Source: Pseudomonas brassicacearum (GTDB lineage: Bacteria; Pseudomonadota; Gammaproteobacteria; Pseudomonadales; Pseudomonadaceae). From it: DNA of 64,000 nt. Below are positions 17,712 to 26,774 of the stretch, in pieces; position 1 is the first letter of the stretch, and every line of letters begins with the position of its first letter. The notes under the pieces were generated by a model that did no database searches, was not told the DNA's origin, and saw only the letters and a program-made list of their open reading frames with translations. The stretch covers positions 124,001 to 188,000 of the forward strand of contig NZ_MOBJ01000001.1 in NCBI RefSeq assembly GCF_003732225.1, read 5' to 3'. The position numbers and the translations under genes were made by a program.

Positions 17712-18170
17712 TCAAACCCAAACAGCATCCCACAGCGGATAATCGCCCAGTCGCTCCACCAACCCCGCCCGCAGCGGGTTGGCAACAACATAACGAGCAA
17801 GCTCTACCAAGCCCTCCTCTCGCCGCAGCGCTCGATCGTGATAGCCCTGCTGCCAAAGACTGCCCTTGCACCCAGTTGCCCTGTTCACCGCTCTCGGACT
17901 CAATGACTTGGTTTTTTGCATCAGTTCACTCAACGACCCGAACTGCAACTCGATCAACCAGTGAAAGTGATCGGGCATGACGACCCAGGCCAACGAGTTC
18001 GCCCAGCCCTGATCCTGTGCACTTCGAAATTGATCAACGATCAATCTGCCCAAGGCGAACTCTTCAAAAACCGGCTCTCGGTCGAGTGTGTTGGTGGTCA
18101 GCAGATAAATTCGGTTCTGTTCGGCATAGCGGCCGATGCGCAAGCGATGTGAAGCGGGTAGATCCGGCAT
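17712..18170 (-). CDS. REP-associated tyrosine transposase (RAYT, Y1/HUH family)
   Basis: This is a 152-residue Y1-transposase-like HUH endonuclease. The metal-binding HUH motif is MPDHFHWLIEL (His68-Phe-His70) and the likely catalytic tyrosine is Tyr127 in ARYVVANPLRAGLV; the preceding GSLWQQGYHDRALR is also typical. RAYTs cut REP sequences at the single-strand level and are thought to mobilise REPINs in trans; they are chromosomal singletons, not insertion sequences. This copy is flanked on both sides by class A REPINs (17600-17691 and 18268-18359) with nearly the same spacer core, the expected arrangement for a RAYT and its cognate REPINs. The gene looks intact, start ATG at 18170. Confidence 0.93.
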   Translation of the reverse strand: MPDLPASHRLRIGRYAEQNRIYLLTTNTLDREPVFEEFALGRLIVDQFRSAQDQGWANSLAWVVMPDHFHWLIELQFGSLSELMQKTKSLSPRAVNRATGCKGSLWQQGYHDRALRREEGLVELARYVVANPLRAGLVERLGDYPLWDAVWV

Positions 18171-18267
18171 TCCCTCGCCCTTCCATGATCAAGTCATGAA
18201 GAAGGCTAGCTCCGCGAATGCCGGAAAGCGGGGCAGACTTTTAGCAGGATGTGTCTGGTAGATAGTC

Positions 18268-18359
18268 ATCGCGAGCAAGCTCGCTCCCACAGGGATTGCT
18301 GATGTACACATATTTTGTGTTCATCCCAAGTCCACTGTGGGAGCGAGCTTGCTCGCGAT
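18268..18359. repeat. REPIN, class A, right flank of the RAYT gene
   Basis: Same length (92 bases) and orientation as the left-flank element. The spacer shares CACATATTTTGTGTTCA with it but differs elsewhere, so the two are diverged copies. Confidence 0.93.
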
Positions 18360-18384
18360 AGCGGTAGGTCAATCAACGAAAAAA

Positions 18385-18825
18385 TCAGGCAGTCACACCC
18401 GCATCCGCCCGCAACCCCTGCTCCTCGATGGCGCTGATCGCGCATTGTTCGTCGATGTCCGAGGTATCGCCGCTGATGCCAATCGCCCCCAGCACAACCC
18501 CGTCCTGATCCCGAATCAGCACGCCGCCCGGCGCGGGTACGACGCTGCCCTGACCCAGGCTGTTCAACGCGGCGATAAACGCCGGACGCTGTTGTGCGTC
18601 CAGTGCCAATAGCCGCGAGCCCTTGCCCATTGCGATCGCGCCCCAGGCTTTGCCGATGGCGATCTGTGGGCGAAGCAGGCTGGCGCCGTCTTCGCGCTGC
18701 AAGCTCAACAAATGCCCACCGGCATCAAGTACTGCAATGGTCAGCGGTGCCGCGGCGATCTTGTGCCCCGCGGCTATGGCCTGACCGGTCAGGCTGACTG
18801 CGACTTTCAAGGTTAAAGCGCTCAT
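18385..18825 (-). CDS. GlcG/HbpS-family (DUF336) protein
   Basis: This is a 146-residue member of the GlcG/HbpS fold (DUF336). It contains VSLTGQAIAAGHKIAAAPLT, VLDAGGHLLSLQREDGAS, KAWGAIAMGKGSR, PAPGGVLIRDQDGVVLGAIG and ISGDTSDIDEQCA, all typical. Members sit beside glycolate/glyoxylate genes, but their molecular role is uncertain; some HbpS proteins bind haem or cobalamin. The open frame extends to 18903, but the ATG at 18825 has an AAGGA Shine-Dalgarno and gives the family N-terminus. It is divergent from gcl across a 268-base region carrying two matching palindromes, so it is likely co-regulated with glyoxylate metabolism. Confidence 0.85.
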   Translation of the reverse strand: MSALTLKVAVSLTGQAIAAGHKIAAAPLTIAVLDAGGHLLSLQREDGASLLRPQIAIGKAWGAIAMGKGSRLLALDAQQRPAFIAALNSLGQGSVVPAPGGVLIRDQDGVVLGAIGISGDTSDIDEQCAISAIEEQGLRADAGVTA

Positions 18826-18917
18826 GGGTGCCGTCCTTATCTTGTTATGGGAAAGCCTTTGGGTTTCTGCATATTGAGAAGCCCGATACAACAAATAGAA
18901 CACAATGAATTATTTTT

Positions 18918-18926
18918 TTGTATACA
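18918..18926. promoter_or_regulatory. Candidate operator TTGTATACA (glcG-like side)
   Basis: TTGTATACA shares its core with the perfect palindrome at 19057, in the same divergent region. Dyads with a GTATAC core are typical of FadR-subfamily GntR repressors; the identity of the regulator is inference. Confidence 0.4.
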
Positions 18927-19012
18927 GTAATTCTCGAAAAGCAGCTCATGCGACGAAACGCCACGGTGTTTATGGCCCTCCGACGAATGAAACAGCCGCT
19001 TGAGAAAATGGA

Positions 19013-19042
19013 TTGACCTGCGCCGTCCGCCGTGAATACACT
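19013..19042 (+). promoter_or_regulatory. gcl: Candidate sigma-70 promoter of the gcl operon
   Basis: TTGACC (19013-19018) and TACACT (19037-19042) are spaced by 18 bases, placing the transcription start near 19049, about 45 bases before the gcl ATG. Confidence 0.45.
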
Positions 19043-19056
19043 CTGCGCAAAGCCAC

Positions 19057-19066
19057 TTGTATACAA
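19057..19066. promoter_or_regulatory. Candidate operator TTGTATACAA just downstream of the gcl promoter
   Basis: A perfect 10-base palindrome lies at about +8 to +17 of the predicted start, where a bound repressor would block transcription. It matches the site at 18918-18926. Confidence 0.5.
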
Positions 19067-19093
19067 TTACAAAACGTAAAGAGGCACAAAACC

Positions 19094-20869
<1,776 letters not shown>

Positions 20870-20880
20870 TCATGCCCCCC

Positions 20881-20970
20881 TGTGGGAGCGAGCTTGCTCG
20901 CGATGAGGCCAGCACATTCAACATTTCTGTTGTCTGGCACACCGCCATCGCGAGCAAGCTCGCTCCCACA
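20881..20970. repeat. REPIN, class B, gcl-hyi junction
   Basis: A 90-base head-to-head REP pair with spacer GAGGCCAGCACATTCAACAT and onwards. It fills nearly all of the 129-base gap between gcl and hyi. Confidence 0.92.
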
Positions 20971-20998
20971 GGAGGCCTCACAAATTTAGGAGACCACC

Positions 20999-21781
20999 AT
21001 GCCGCGTTTCGCAGCCAACCTGTCCATGCTGTTTACCGAGCAGGATTTTCTTGCCCGCTTCGAAGCGGCCGCCAAAGCCGGCTTCAGTGGTGTCGAATAC
21101 CTGTTCCCGTACGATTTCAGCTCCGCCGACATCAAGGCTCAACTGGATGCCAACGGTCTGACCCAAGTGCTGTTCAACCTGCCGGCCGGTGACTGGGCCA
21201 AGGGTGAACGCGGGATCGCCTGCCATCCGGATCGCGTGGAAGAGTTCCGCGCCGGCGTCGATCTGGCGATCGCTTATGCACAGGTTCTGGGCAACACCCA
21301 AGTCAACTGCCTGGCCGGCATCCGCCCACAAGGCGTAGACGATGCCACCGTGGAAAAGACCTTTGTCGCCAACCTCAAATATGCCGCCGACAAGCTGCAA
21401 GCGGTGGGCATCAAACTGGTGATGGAAGCCATCAACACCCGTGACATCCCGGGCTTCTACCTGAACAACACCGCTCAGGCACTGTCGATTCGCGAACAAG
21501 TGGGCAGTGCCAACCTGTTCCTGCAATACGACATCTACCACATGCAAATCATGGAGGGCGACCTGGCCCGCACCATGGCGACGCACCTGGAAGAGATCAA
21601 CCACATTCAACTGGCCGACAACCCGGGCCGCAACGAGCCGGGCACCGGTGAAATCAACTACCGCTTCCTGTTCGAACACCTGGATCGTATCGGTTACCAG
21701 GGTTGGATCGGTTGTGAATACAAGCCGCTGACCACCACTGAGGCGGGTCTCGGTTGGTTGAAGACCCATAACGCAATTTGA
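20999..21781 (+). CDS. hyi: Hydroxypyruvate isomerase
   Basis: This 260-residue TIM-barrel enzyme (AP-endonuclease-2 superfamily) interconverts hydroxypyruvate and tartronate semialdehyde. It shows the family start PRFAANLSMLFTE, the catalytic-glutamate segments VMEAINTRDIPG and IGCEYKP, and the metal-site region LQYDIYHMQIMEGD with HIQLADNPGRNEPGTGEINY. An AGGAG Shine-Dalgarno lies just before the ATG. It follows gcl and precedes glxR, with REPINs in both gaps, and is probably one transcript with them. Confidence 0.95.
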   Translation: MPRFAANLSMLFTEQDFLARFEAAAKAGFSGVEYLFPYDFSSADIKAQLDANGLTQVLFNLPAGDWAKGERGIACHPDRVEEFRAGVDLAIAYAQVLGNTQVNCLAGIRPQGVDDATVEKTFVANLKYAADKLQAVGIKLVMEAINTRDIPGFYLNNTAQALSIREQVGSANLFLQYDIYHMQIMEGDLARTMATHLEEINHIQLADNPGRNEPGTGEINYRFLFEHLDRIGYQGWIGCEYKPLTTTEAGLGWLKTHNAI

Positions 21782-21792
21782 AGTGATTTCCC

Positions 21793-21896
21793 TGTGGGAG
21801 CGAGCTTGCTCGCGATAGCGGTAGGACAGTCAACATAGATGCTGAATGTTATGGCCTCATCGTCGGAACGCCGCCCGGAGCAAGCTCGCTCCCACA
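21793..21896. repeat. REPIN, class B, interrupted right arm, hyi-glxR junction
   Basis: The left unit and spacer match the class B elements, but about 14 extra bases (TCGGAACGCCGCCC) sit inside the right REP unit, making it 104 bases instead of 90. Confidence 0.85.
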
Positions 21897-21952
21897 AAAG
21901 CAGCAGTCCCCCATTTGTTTGCAAGCAGCTATAAAAACAAGAGGATTTTCTC

Positions 21953-22843
21953 ATGGCTAAAATCGGATTTATCGGCACCGGCATCATGGGCCACCCAATG
22001 GCGTTGAACCTGCAGAAAGCCGGTCACAGCCTGTTCCTGTCGGCGCACCACGACCCTGCCCCGGCTGATCTGGTCGCCGCTGGCGCGGTCGCTCTGGCGA
22101 GCCCGAAAGAAGTCGCTCAGGAAGCCGAATTCATCATCGTCATGGTGCCGGATACCCCACAAGTCGACGACGTGCTGTTCCGTGCCGACGGCGTCGCCGC
22201 CGGTGTTGGCAAAGGCAAGGTGGTCATCGACATGAGCTCGATCTCGCCGACCGCGACCAAAGCGTTCGCCGCGAAAATCAACGAGAAAGGCGCGCAATAC
22301 CTCGACGCCCCGGTGTCCGGTGGTGAGGTCGGTGCCAAAGCCGCGACCCTGAGCATCATGGTCGGTGGCGACAGCGATGCTTTCGAACGTGCATTGCCGC
22401 TGTTTCAGAGCATGGGCAAGAACATCACTCTGGTCGGTGGCAATGGCGACGGTCAAACCGCCAAAGTGGCGAACCAGATCATCGTTGCGCTGAACATTCA
22501 GGCCGTGGCCGAAGCCCTGCTGTTCGCCTCGAAAAACGGTGCTGATCCAGCCAAGGTGCGTGAGGCGCTGATGGGCGGTTTTGCCTCGTCGAAGATCCTC
22601 GAAGTACACGGCGAGCGCATGATCAAAGGCACCTTCGATCCAGGCTTCCGTATCAGCCTGCACCAGAAGGACCTCAACCTGGCGCTGGCCGGTGCGCGCG
22701 AGCTGGGCATCAACCTGCCTAACACCGCAGGCACCCAGCAAGTGTTCAGCACCTGCGCGGCCATCGGTGGCAGCAACTGGGACCACTCGGCGCTGATCAA
22801 GGGCCTGGAACACATGGCGAACTTCTCGATTCGAGATAAATAA
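21953..22843 (+). CDS. glxR: 2-hydroxy-3-oxopropionate (tartronate semialdehyde) reductase
   Basis: This is a 296-residue beta-hydroxyacid dehydrogenase that reduces tartronate semialdehyde to glycerate with NAD(P)H. The Rossmann motif IGFIGTGIMGHPMALNLQKAG begins at residue 4, the substrate-binding DAPVSGGEVGA follows at about residue 120, and the catalytic lysine lies in GQTAKVANQIIVALNIQAVA (about residue 169). The C-terminal KDLNLALAGARELGINLP is also conserved. An AGAGG Shine-Dalgarno precedes the ATG. It is the third gene of the glyoxylate operon. Confidence 0.96.
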   Translation: MAKIGFIGTGIMGHPMALNLQKAGHSLFLSAHHDPAPADLVAAGAVALASPKEVAQEAEFIIVMVPDTPQVDDVLFRADGVAAGVGKGKVVIDMSSISPTATKAFAAKINEKGAQYLDAPVSGGEVGAKAATLSIMVGGDSDAFERALPLFQSMGKNITLVGGNGDGQTAKVANQIIVALNIQAVAEALLFASKNGADPAKVREALMGGFASSKILEVHGERMIKGTFDPGFRISLHQKDLNLALAGARELGINLPNTAGTQQVFSTCAAIGGSNWDHSALIKGLEHMANFSIRDK

Positions 22844-22874
22844 ACCCCTTGCATGAAGCTGGCTCGGTCCCCTG

Positions 22875-22959
22875 TGGGAGCGAGCTTGCTCGCGATGAAA
22901 TCGCCGCGGTGTACCTGATACACCATGTCGCCTGAATCGCAGGCAAGCCAGCTCCCACA
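22875..22959. repeat. Hybrid REP pair, glxR-ttuD junction
   Basis: The left unit is the standard TGTGGGAGCGAGCTTGCTCG; the right unit is a variant, ATCGCAGGCAAGCCAGCTCC then CACA, the same variant seen in the last units of the 57-kb tandem array. Confidence 0.8.
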
Positions 22960-23021
22960 CTGGACCGCGTCGCAACACCCGCTGTCGTCCTACCCCAATA
23001 ACAAGAAATCGGGAGCCCGCC

Positions 23022-24302
23022 ATGTCGGTCGATCCGCAACAATTCCTGCGCGAGCTGTTCGCCACAGCCATCGACGCTGCCCATCCGCAGCATGTCCTCG
23101 AAGCCCATTTACCCAAAGATCGCAGCGGTCGAGTGATCGTCATCGGTGCTGGCAAAGCCGCCGCGGCCATGGCCCAGGTGGTCGAGCGCTGCTGGCAGGG
23201 TGAAGTGTCTGGCCTGGTGGTCACCCGCTATGGTCACGGCGCCCCATGCGAAAAAATCGAAGTGGTCGAAGCGGCCCACCCGGTGCCTGATGCAGCCGGT
23301 CTGGCCGTGGCGAAACGGGTGCTGGAACTGGTTAGCAATCTGACCGAAAACGATCGCGTGATCTTCCTGCTGTCGGGCGGTGGTTCGGCCTTGCTCGCCT
23401 TGCCAGCAGCCGGCATCACCCTGGCCGACAAACAAGCGATCAACAAAGCCCTGCTCAAGTCCGGCGCGACCATCGGCGAGATGAACTGCGTGCGCAAGCA
23501 CCTCTCGGCGATCAAGGGCGGCCGCCTCGGCAAAGCCTGCTGGCCTGCCACTGTTTATACCTACGCGATTTCCGATGTCCCAGGCGACCTCGCCACGGTG
23601 ATCGCTTCCGGCCCAACCGTGGCCGACCCGAGCACCTCGGTCGAAGCCCTGGCGATTCTCAAACGCTACGCCATCGAGATTCCGGCGTCGGTGCGCAGTT
23701 GGTTGCAAAGCCCGGAATCGGAAACCGTAAAACCGGGTGATCCGAGCCTCGCCCGCAGCCATTTCCAGCTGATTGCCCGCCCGCAGCAATCCCTTGAAGC
23801 AGCCGCGGTGAAAGCCCGTCAGGCCGGTTTCAGCCCGTTGATCCTCGGTGACCTGGAAGGCGAATCCCGCGAGGTGGCGAAAGTCCACGCTGGCATCGCG
23901 CGCCAAGTGGTGCTGCACGGTCAGCCGTTGGCCGCGCCTTGCGTGATTCTCTCTGGCGGCGAAACCACCGTCACCGTACGCGGCAATGGCCGTGGCGGAC
24001 GCAACGCCGAGTTCCTGCTGAGCCTGACCGACAGCCTCAAAGGTCTGCCCGGCGTCTACGCACTGGCCGGTGACACCGACGGCATCGACGGCTCCGAAGA
24101 CAACGCCGGCGCAATCATGACCCCGGACAGCTACGCCCGCGCCGCCGCCCTCGGCTTGAGCGCCAGCGATGAACTGGACAACAACAATGGCTACGGCTAT
24201 TTCGCCGCGCTCGACGGGCTGATCGTCACCGAGCCGACGCGCACCAACGTCAACGACTTCCGCGCCATCCTGATCCTCGAGAGCCCTGAAAATGACGCCT
24301 GA
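23022..24302 (+). CDS. ttuD: TtuD/GckA-family glycerate 2-kinase (often annotated hydroxypyruvate reductase)
   Basis: This is a 426-residue protein of the MOFRL/GckA fold. Visible motifs are VIGAGKAAAAMAQ, FLLSGGGSALLALP, NCVRKHLSAIKGGRL, ISDVPGDLATVIASGPTVAD, LSGGETTVTVRGNGRGGRNAEF and LAGDTDGIDGSEDNAGAI. In Pseudomonas it is usually named hydroxypyruvate reductase TtuD, but this family's characterised activity is glycerate 2-kinase, which would feed 2-phosphoglycerate toward the pyruvate kinase encoded next. The 11-base overlap with pykF couples their translation, which fits the kinase reading. Which activity dominates is not decidable from sequence. Confidence 0.88.
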   Translation: MSVDPQQFLRELFATAIDAAHPQHVLEAHLPKDRSGRVIVIGAGKAAAAMAQVVERCWQGEVSGLVVTRYGHGAPCEKIEVVEAAHPVPDAAGLAVAKRVLELVSNLTENDRVIFLLSGGGSALLALPAAGITLADKQAINKALLKSGATIGEMNCVRKHLSAIKGGRLGKACWPATVYTYAISDVPGDLATVIASGPTVADPSTSVEALAILKRYAIEIPASVRSWLQSPESETVKPGDPSLARSHFQLIARPQQSLEAAAVKARQAGFSPLILGDLEGESREVAKVHAGIARQVVLHGQPLAAPCVILSGGETTVTVRGNGRGGRNAEFLLSLTDSLKGLPGVYALAGDTDGIDGSEDNAGAIMTPDSYARAAALGLSASDELDNNNGYGYFAALDGLIVTEPTRTNVNDFRAILILESPENDA

Positions 24303-25707
24303 TAAAAAGGTCAAAATCCTCGCCACCCTCGGCCCCGCCACCGACGGAATCAATGAGATCCGCGAACTGGTCGAAGCCGGGGTAAACATCTTTCGCCTGA
24401 ACTTCAGCCACGGCGATCACGCCGACCACGCCCAGCGCTACCAGTGGATCCGCGAAGTCGAGCGACAACTCAATTACCCGCTCGGCATTCTGATGGACCT
24501 GCAAGGCCCGAAACTGCGGGTCGGGAAGTTTGCCGAGGGCAAGGTGCAACTGGTGCGTGGTCAGGCCCTGCGCCTGGACCTCGACGCCACGCCGGGTGAC
24601 GAGCGTCGGGTCAACCTGCCGCATCCGGAAATCATCGCCGCGCTGGAACCCGGCATGGACCTGCTGCTGGACGACGGCAAACTGCGTCTGCGGGTGGTGA
24701 CCAAGTACGCCGATGCCATCGACACCACGGTGCTCAACGGTGGCGAACTGTCGGATCGTAAAGGTGTGAACGTGCCGCAAGCGGTACTCGAACTCAGCCC
24801 GTTGACCGCCAAGGATCGTCGTGACCTGAGCTTCGGTCTGGAGCTGGGTGTGGACTGGGTCGCGCTGTCGTTTGTGCAGCGTCCGGAAGACATTCGTGAA
24901 GCCCGCGCGCTGATCGGCGACAAAGCCTTTTTGATGGCGAAAATCGAGAAGCCGTCGGCCGTTGAACAACTGCGCGAAATCGCCGAGCTGAGCGACGCGA
25001 TCATGGTTGCCCGTGGCGATCTGGGCGTGGAAGTGCCGGCCGAGAGCGTGCCGCAGATCCAGAAAAACATCATCAGCACCTGCCGCCAGCTTGGCAAACC
25101 GGTGGTAGTGGCGACCCAGATGCTGGAGTCGATGCGTTTCTCCCCGGCGCCGACCCGCGCCGAGGTGACTGACGTCGCCAACGCCGTGGCCGAAGGTGCT
25201 GATGCGGTGATGCTGTCGGCGGAAACTGCCTCGGGCGATTACCCACTTGAAGCGGTGCAGATGATGAGCAAGATCATCCGTCAGGTCGAAAGCGGCCCGG
25301 ATTACCAGGCGCAACTGGACGTCAGCCGGCCAAAAGCCGAAGCCACTACCTCGGACGCTATCAGCTGCGCGATCCGCCGGATCAGCAACATCCTGCCGGT
25401 GGCGGTGTTGGTGAACTACAGCGAATCCGGCAGTTCGAGTTTGCGTGCGGCGCGGGAGCGGCCAGCGGTGCCGATCCTCAACCTGACGCCGAACCTTTCA
25501 ACTGCGCGGCGCTTGAGCGTGGCGTGGGGCGTGCATTCGGTGGTCAATGACCGTCTGCGGCAGGTCGACGAGGTGTGCTCCACCGCGCTGGAAATCGCCC
25601 AGGCGCAAGGCATGGCCAAGCGCGGCGACACGTTGTTGATCACTGCGGGGGTGCCTTTCGGTCAGCCGGGATCAACTAACTCGTTGCGCATCGAGACATT
25701 GATTTAG
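24292..25707 (+). CDS. pykF: Pyruvate kinase
   Basis: This 471-residue enzyme converts phosphoenolpyruvate and ADP to pyruvate and ATP. Motifs are KVKILATLGPATD at the N-terminus, FRLNFSHGDHADH, LMDLQGPKLRVGKF, the active-site lysine segment AFLMAKIEKPSAVEQL, MVARGDLGVEVP (metal site) and TRAEVTDVANAVAEGADAVMLSAETASGDYP. It ends the glyoxylate operon and would drain glycerate-derived PEP to pyruvate. The start lies inside the ttuD tail (11-base overlap). A class A REPIN follows 16 bases after the stop. Confidence 0.96.
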   Translation: MTPDKKVKILATLGPATDGINEIRELVEAGVNIFRLNFSHGDHADHAQRYQWIREVERQLNYPLGILMDLQGPKLRVGKFAEGKVQLVRGQALRLDLDATPGDERRVNLPHPEIIAALEPGMDLLLDDGKLRLRVVTKYADAIDTTVLNGGELSDRKGVNVPQAVLELSPLTAKDRRDLSFGLELGVDWVALSFVQRPEDIREARALIGDKAFLMAKIEKPSAVEQLREIAELSDAIMVARGDLGVEVPAESVPQIQKNIISTCRQLGKPVVVATQMLESMRFSPAPTRAEVTDVANAVAEGADAVMLSAETASGDYPLEAVQMMSKIIRQVESGPDYQAQLDVSRPKAEATTSDAISCAIRRISNILPVAVLVNYSESGSSSLRAARERPAVPILNLTPNLSTARRLSVAWGVHSVVNDRLRQVDEVCSTALEIAQAQGMAKRGDTLLITAGVPFGQPGSTNSLRIETLI

Positions 25708-25723
25708 CGCCCGTACTGGCCTC

Positions 25724-25798
25724 ATCGCGAGCAAGCTCGCTCCCACACTGGATCTGTGCCCGACACAAAATCAATGTGGGAGCGAGCTTGCTCGCGAT
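25724..25798. repeat. REPIN, class A, short spacer, after pykF
   Basis: Inverted REP units with only a 27-base spacer (contains GACACAAAATC). Reading its right unit gives the peptide MGASLLAM, which artificially extends the open frame of the next gene. Confidence 0.9.
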
Positions 25799-25832
25799 GG
25801 GGGCGCCTCGGTTTACCAGACATAGACTCGAA

Positions 25833-26753
25833 ATGCCCTCAAACCACTTCAACACCCACTGCCCCGACTGGGCCACTGCCCTGCTCAACGGCTTCAGCCA
25901 GATTTTCCTCCAGCGCCATCCGCTGTGTGGCCTGCTGTGCCTGTTGGCCATCCTGTTTACCGCTCCGACATTGCTCGGCGGCGCCCTGTTGGGTGGCGTG
26001 GCCGGTTTGCTTACAGCGCAACGTCGTGGCTACGCCAAGGCTGATCGCCAGGCCGGGCTCTTCAGCTACAACGGCGTATTGCTCGGCCTGTTGCTGAGCC
26101 TGCAATTTCGTTGGTCAGCCATGCTGCCGCCACTGATCATCGCCTGCGGCGGGCTGAGCGCGATCATCACCGAGCAATGGCTCAAGCGCGCTCGCGACCC
26201 GCATTTCCTGCCCGCCTATACCGCACCTTTCGTGGGATTGGGCTGGATACTGCTGAGCTTTGCCGCACCGGCACCCTCGCCCCCTGCGCCACTGCCGGCA
26301 CTCGATGCCCTGAACCTGCTCGGCGCCGAGTTCAAAGGCCTGGGCCAGGTCATTTTCCTCGACCATCCCCTGGCGGGTGTGTTGATCGCTGCGGGGCTGT
26401 TGCTTGCCAACCGCCGCGCCGCCGTCTGGGCGCTGGTCGGTTCCTGCGCGGGCCTGGCCTGCGCTTTGTGGCTCAACGAAACCTCCGGCGCATTGCTCGG
26501 CCTTTATGGCTACAACCCGGCACTCGCCGCCCTCGCCTTCAGTCAGCAACGCCGTCAACCCTGGTTGCCGCTGCTGGGGATTGCACTGGCGATTCTCCTC
26601 ACACCGGCTTTCGCTGCCGCGGGGTTGGCGACCCTGACAGCGCCGTTCATCCTCGCCTGCTGGTTGCTGCATTCGGGTATTCGCCTGCTACGCCAAGCGG
26701 CCACAGACCGTGCACCTTGCCAAACCACGGAGAATCAACCTAGGCTGCGCTGA
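25833..26753 (+). CDS. Urea transporter (UT family)
   Basis: This is a 306-residue inner-membrane channel-like transporter of the SLC14/UT fold. It has about ten hydrophobic segments in two pseudo-repeats, with the related motifs GLFSYNGVLLGLLLSLQF and LLGLYGYNPALAALAFS, and paired segments ending LLTPAFAAAGLATLTAPF. The ATG at 25833 is chosen because the open frame upstream is translated REP sequence. The position after the glyoxylate operon is reasonable: allantoin breakdown yields both glyoxylate and urea. That link is inference. No urease genes are in the window. Confidence 0.85.
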   Translation: MPSNHFNTHCPDWATALLNGFSQIFLQRHPLCGLLCLLAILFTAPTLLGGALLGGVAGLLTAQRRGYAKADRQAGLFSYNGVLLGLLLSLQFRWSAMLPPLIIACGGLSAIITEQWLKRARDPHFLPAYTAPFVGLGWILLSFAAPAPSPPAPLPALDALNLLGAEFKGLGQVIFLDHPLAGVLIAAGLLLANRRAAVWALVGSCAGLACALWLNETSGALLGLYGYNPALAALAFSQQRRQPWLPLLGIALAILLTPAFAAAGLATLTAPFILACWLLHSGIRLLRQAATDRAPCQTTENQPRLR

Positions 26754-26774
26754 TTTATGGCCAAGGCGATTTGA

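Noticed and set aside
17712..18170. Insertion sequence (IS200/IS605)
   Set aside because: The HUH motif is transposase-like, but there is no TnpB or IS-type ends; flanking REPINs identify it as a RAYT.
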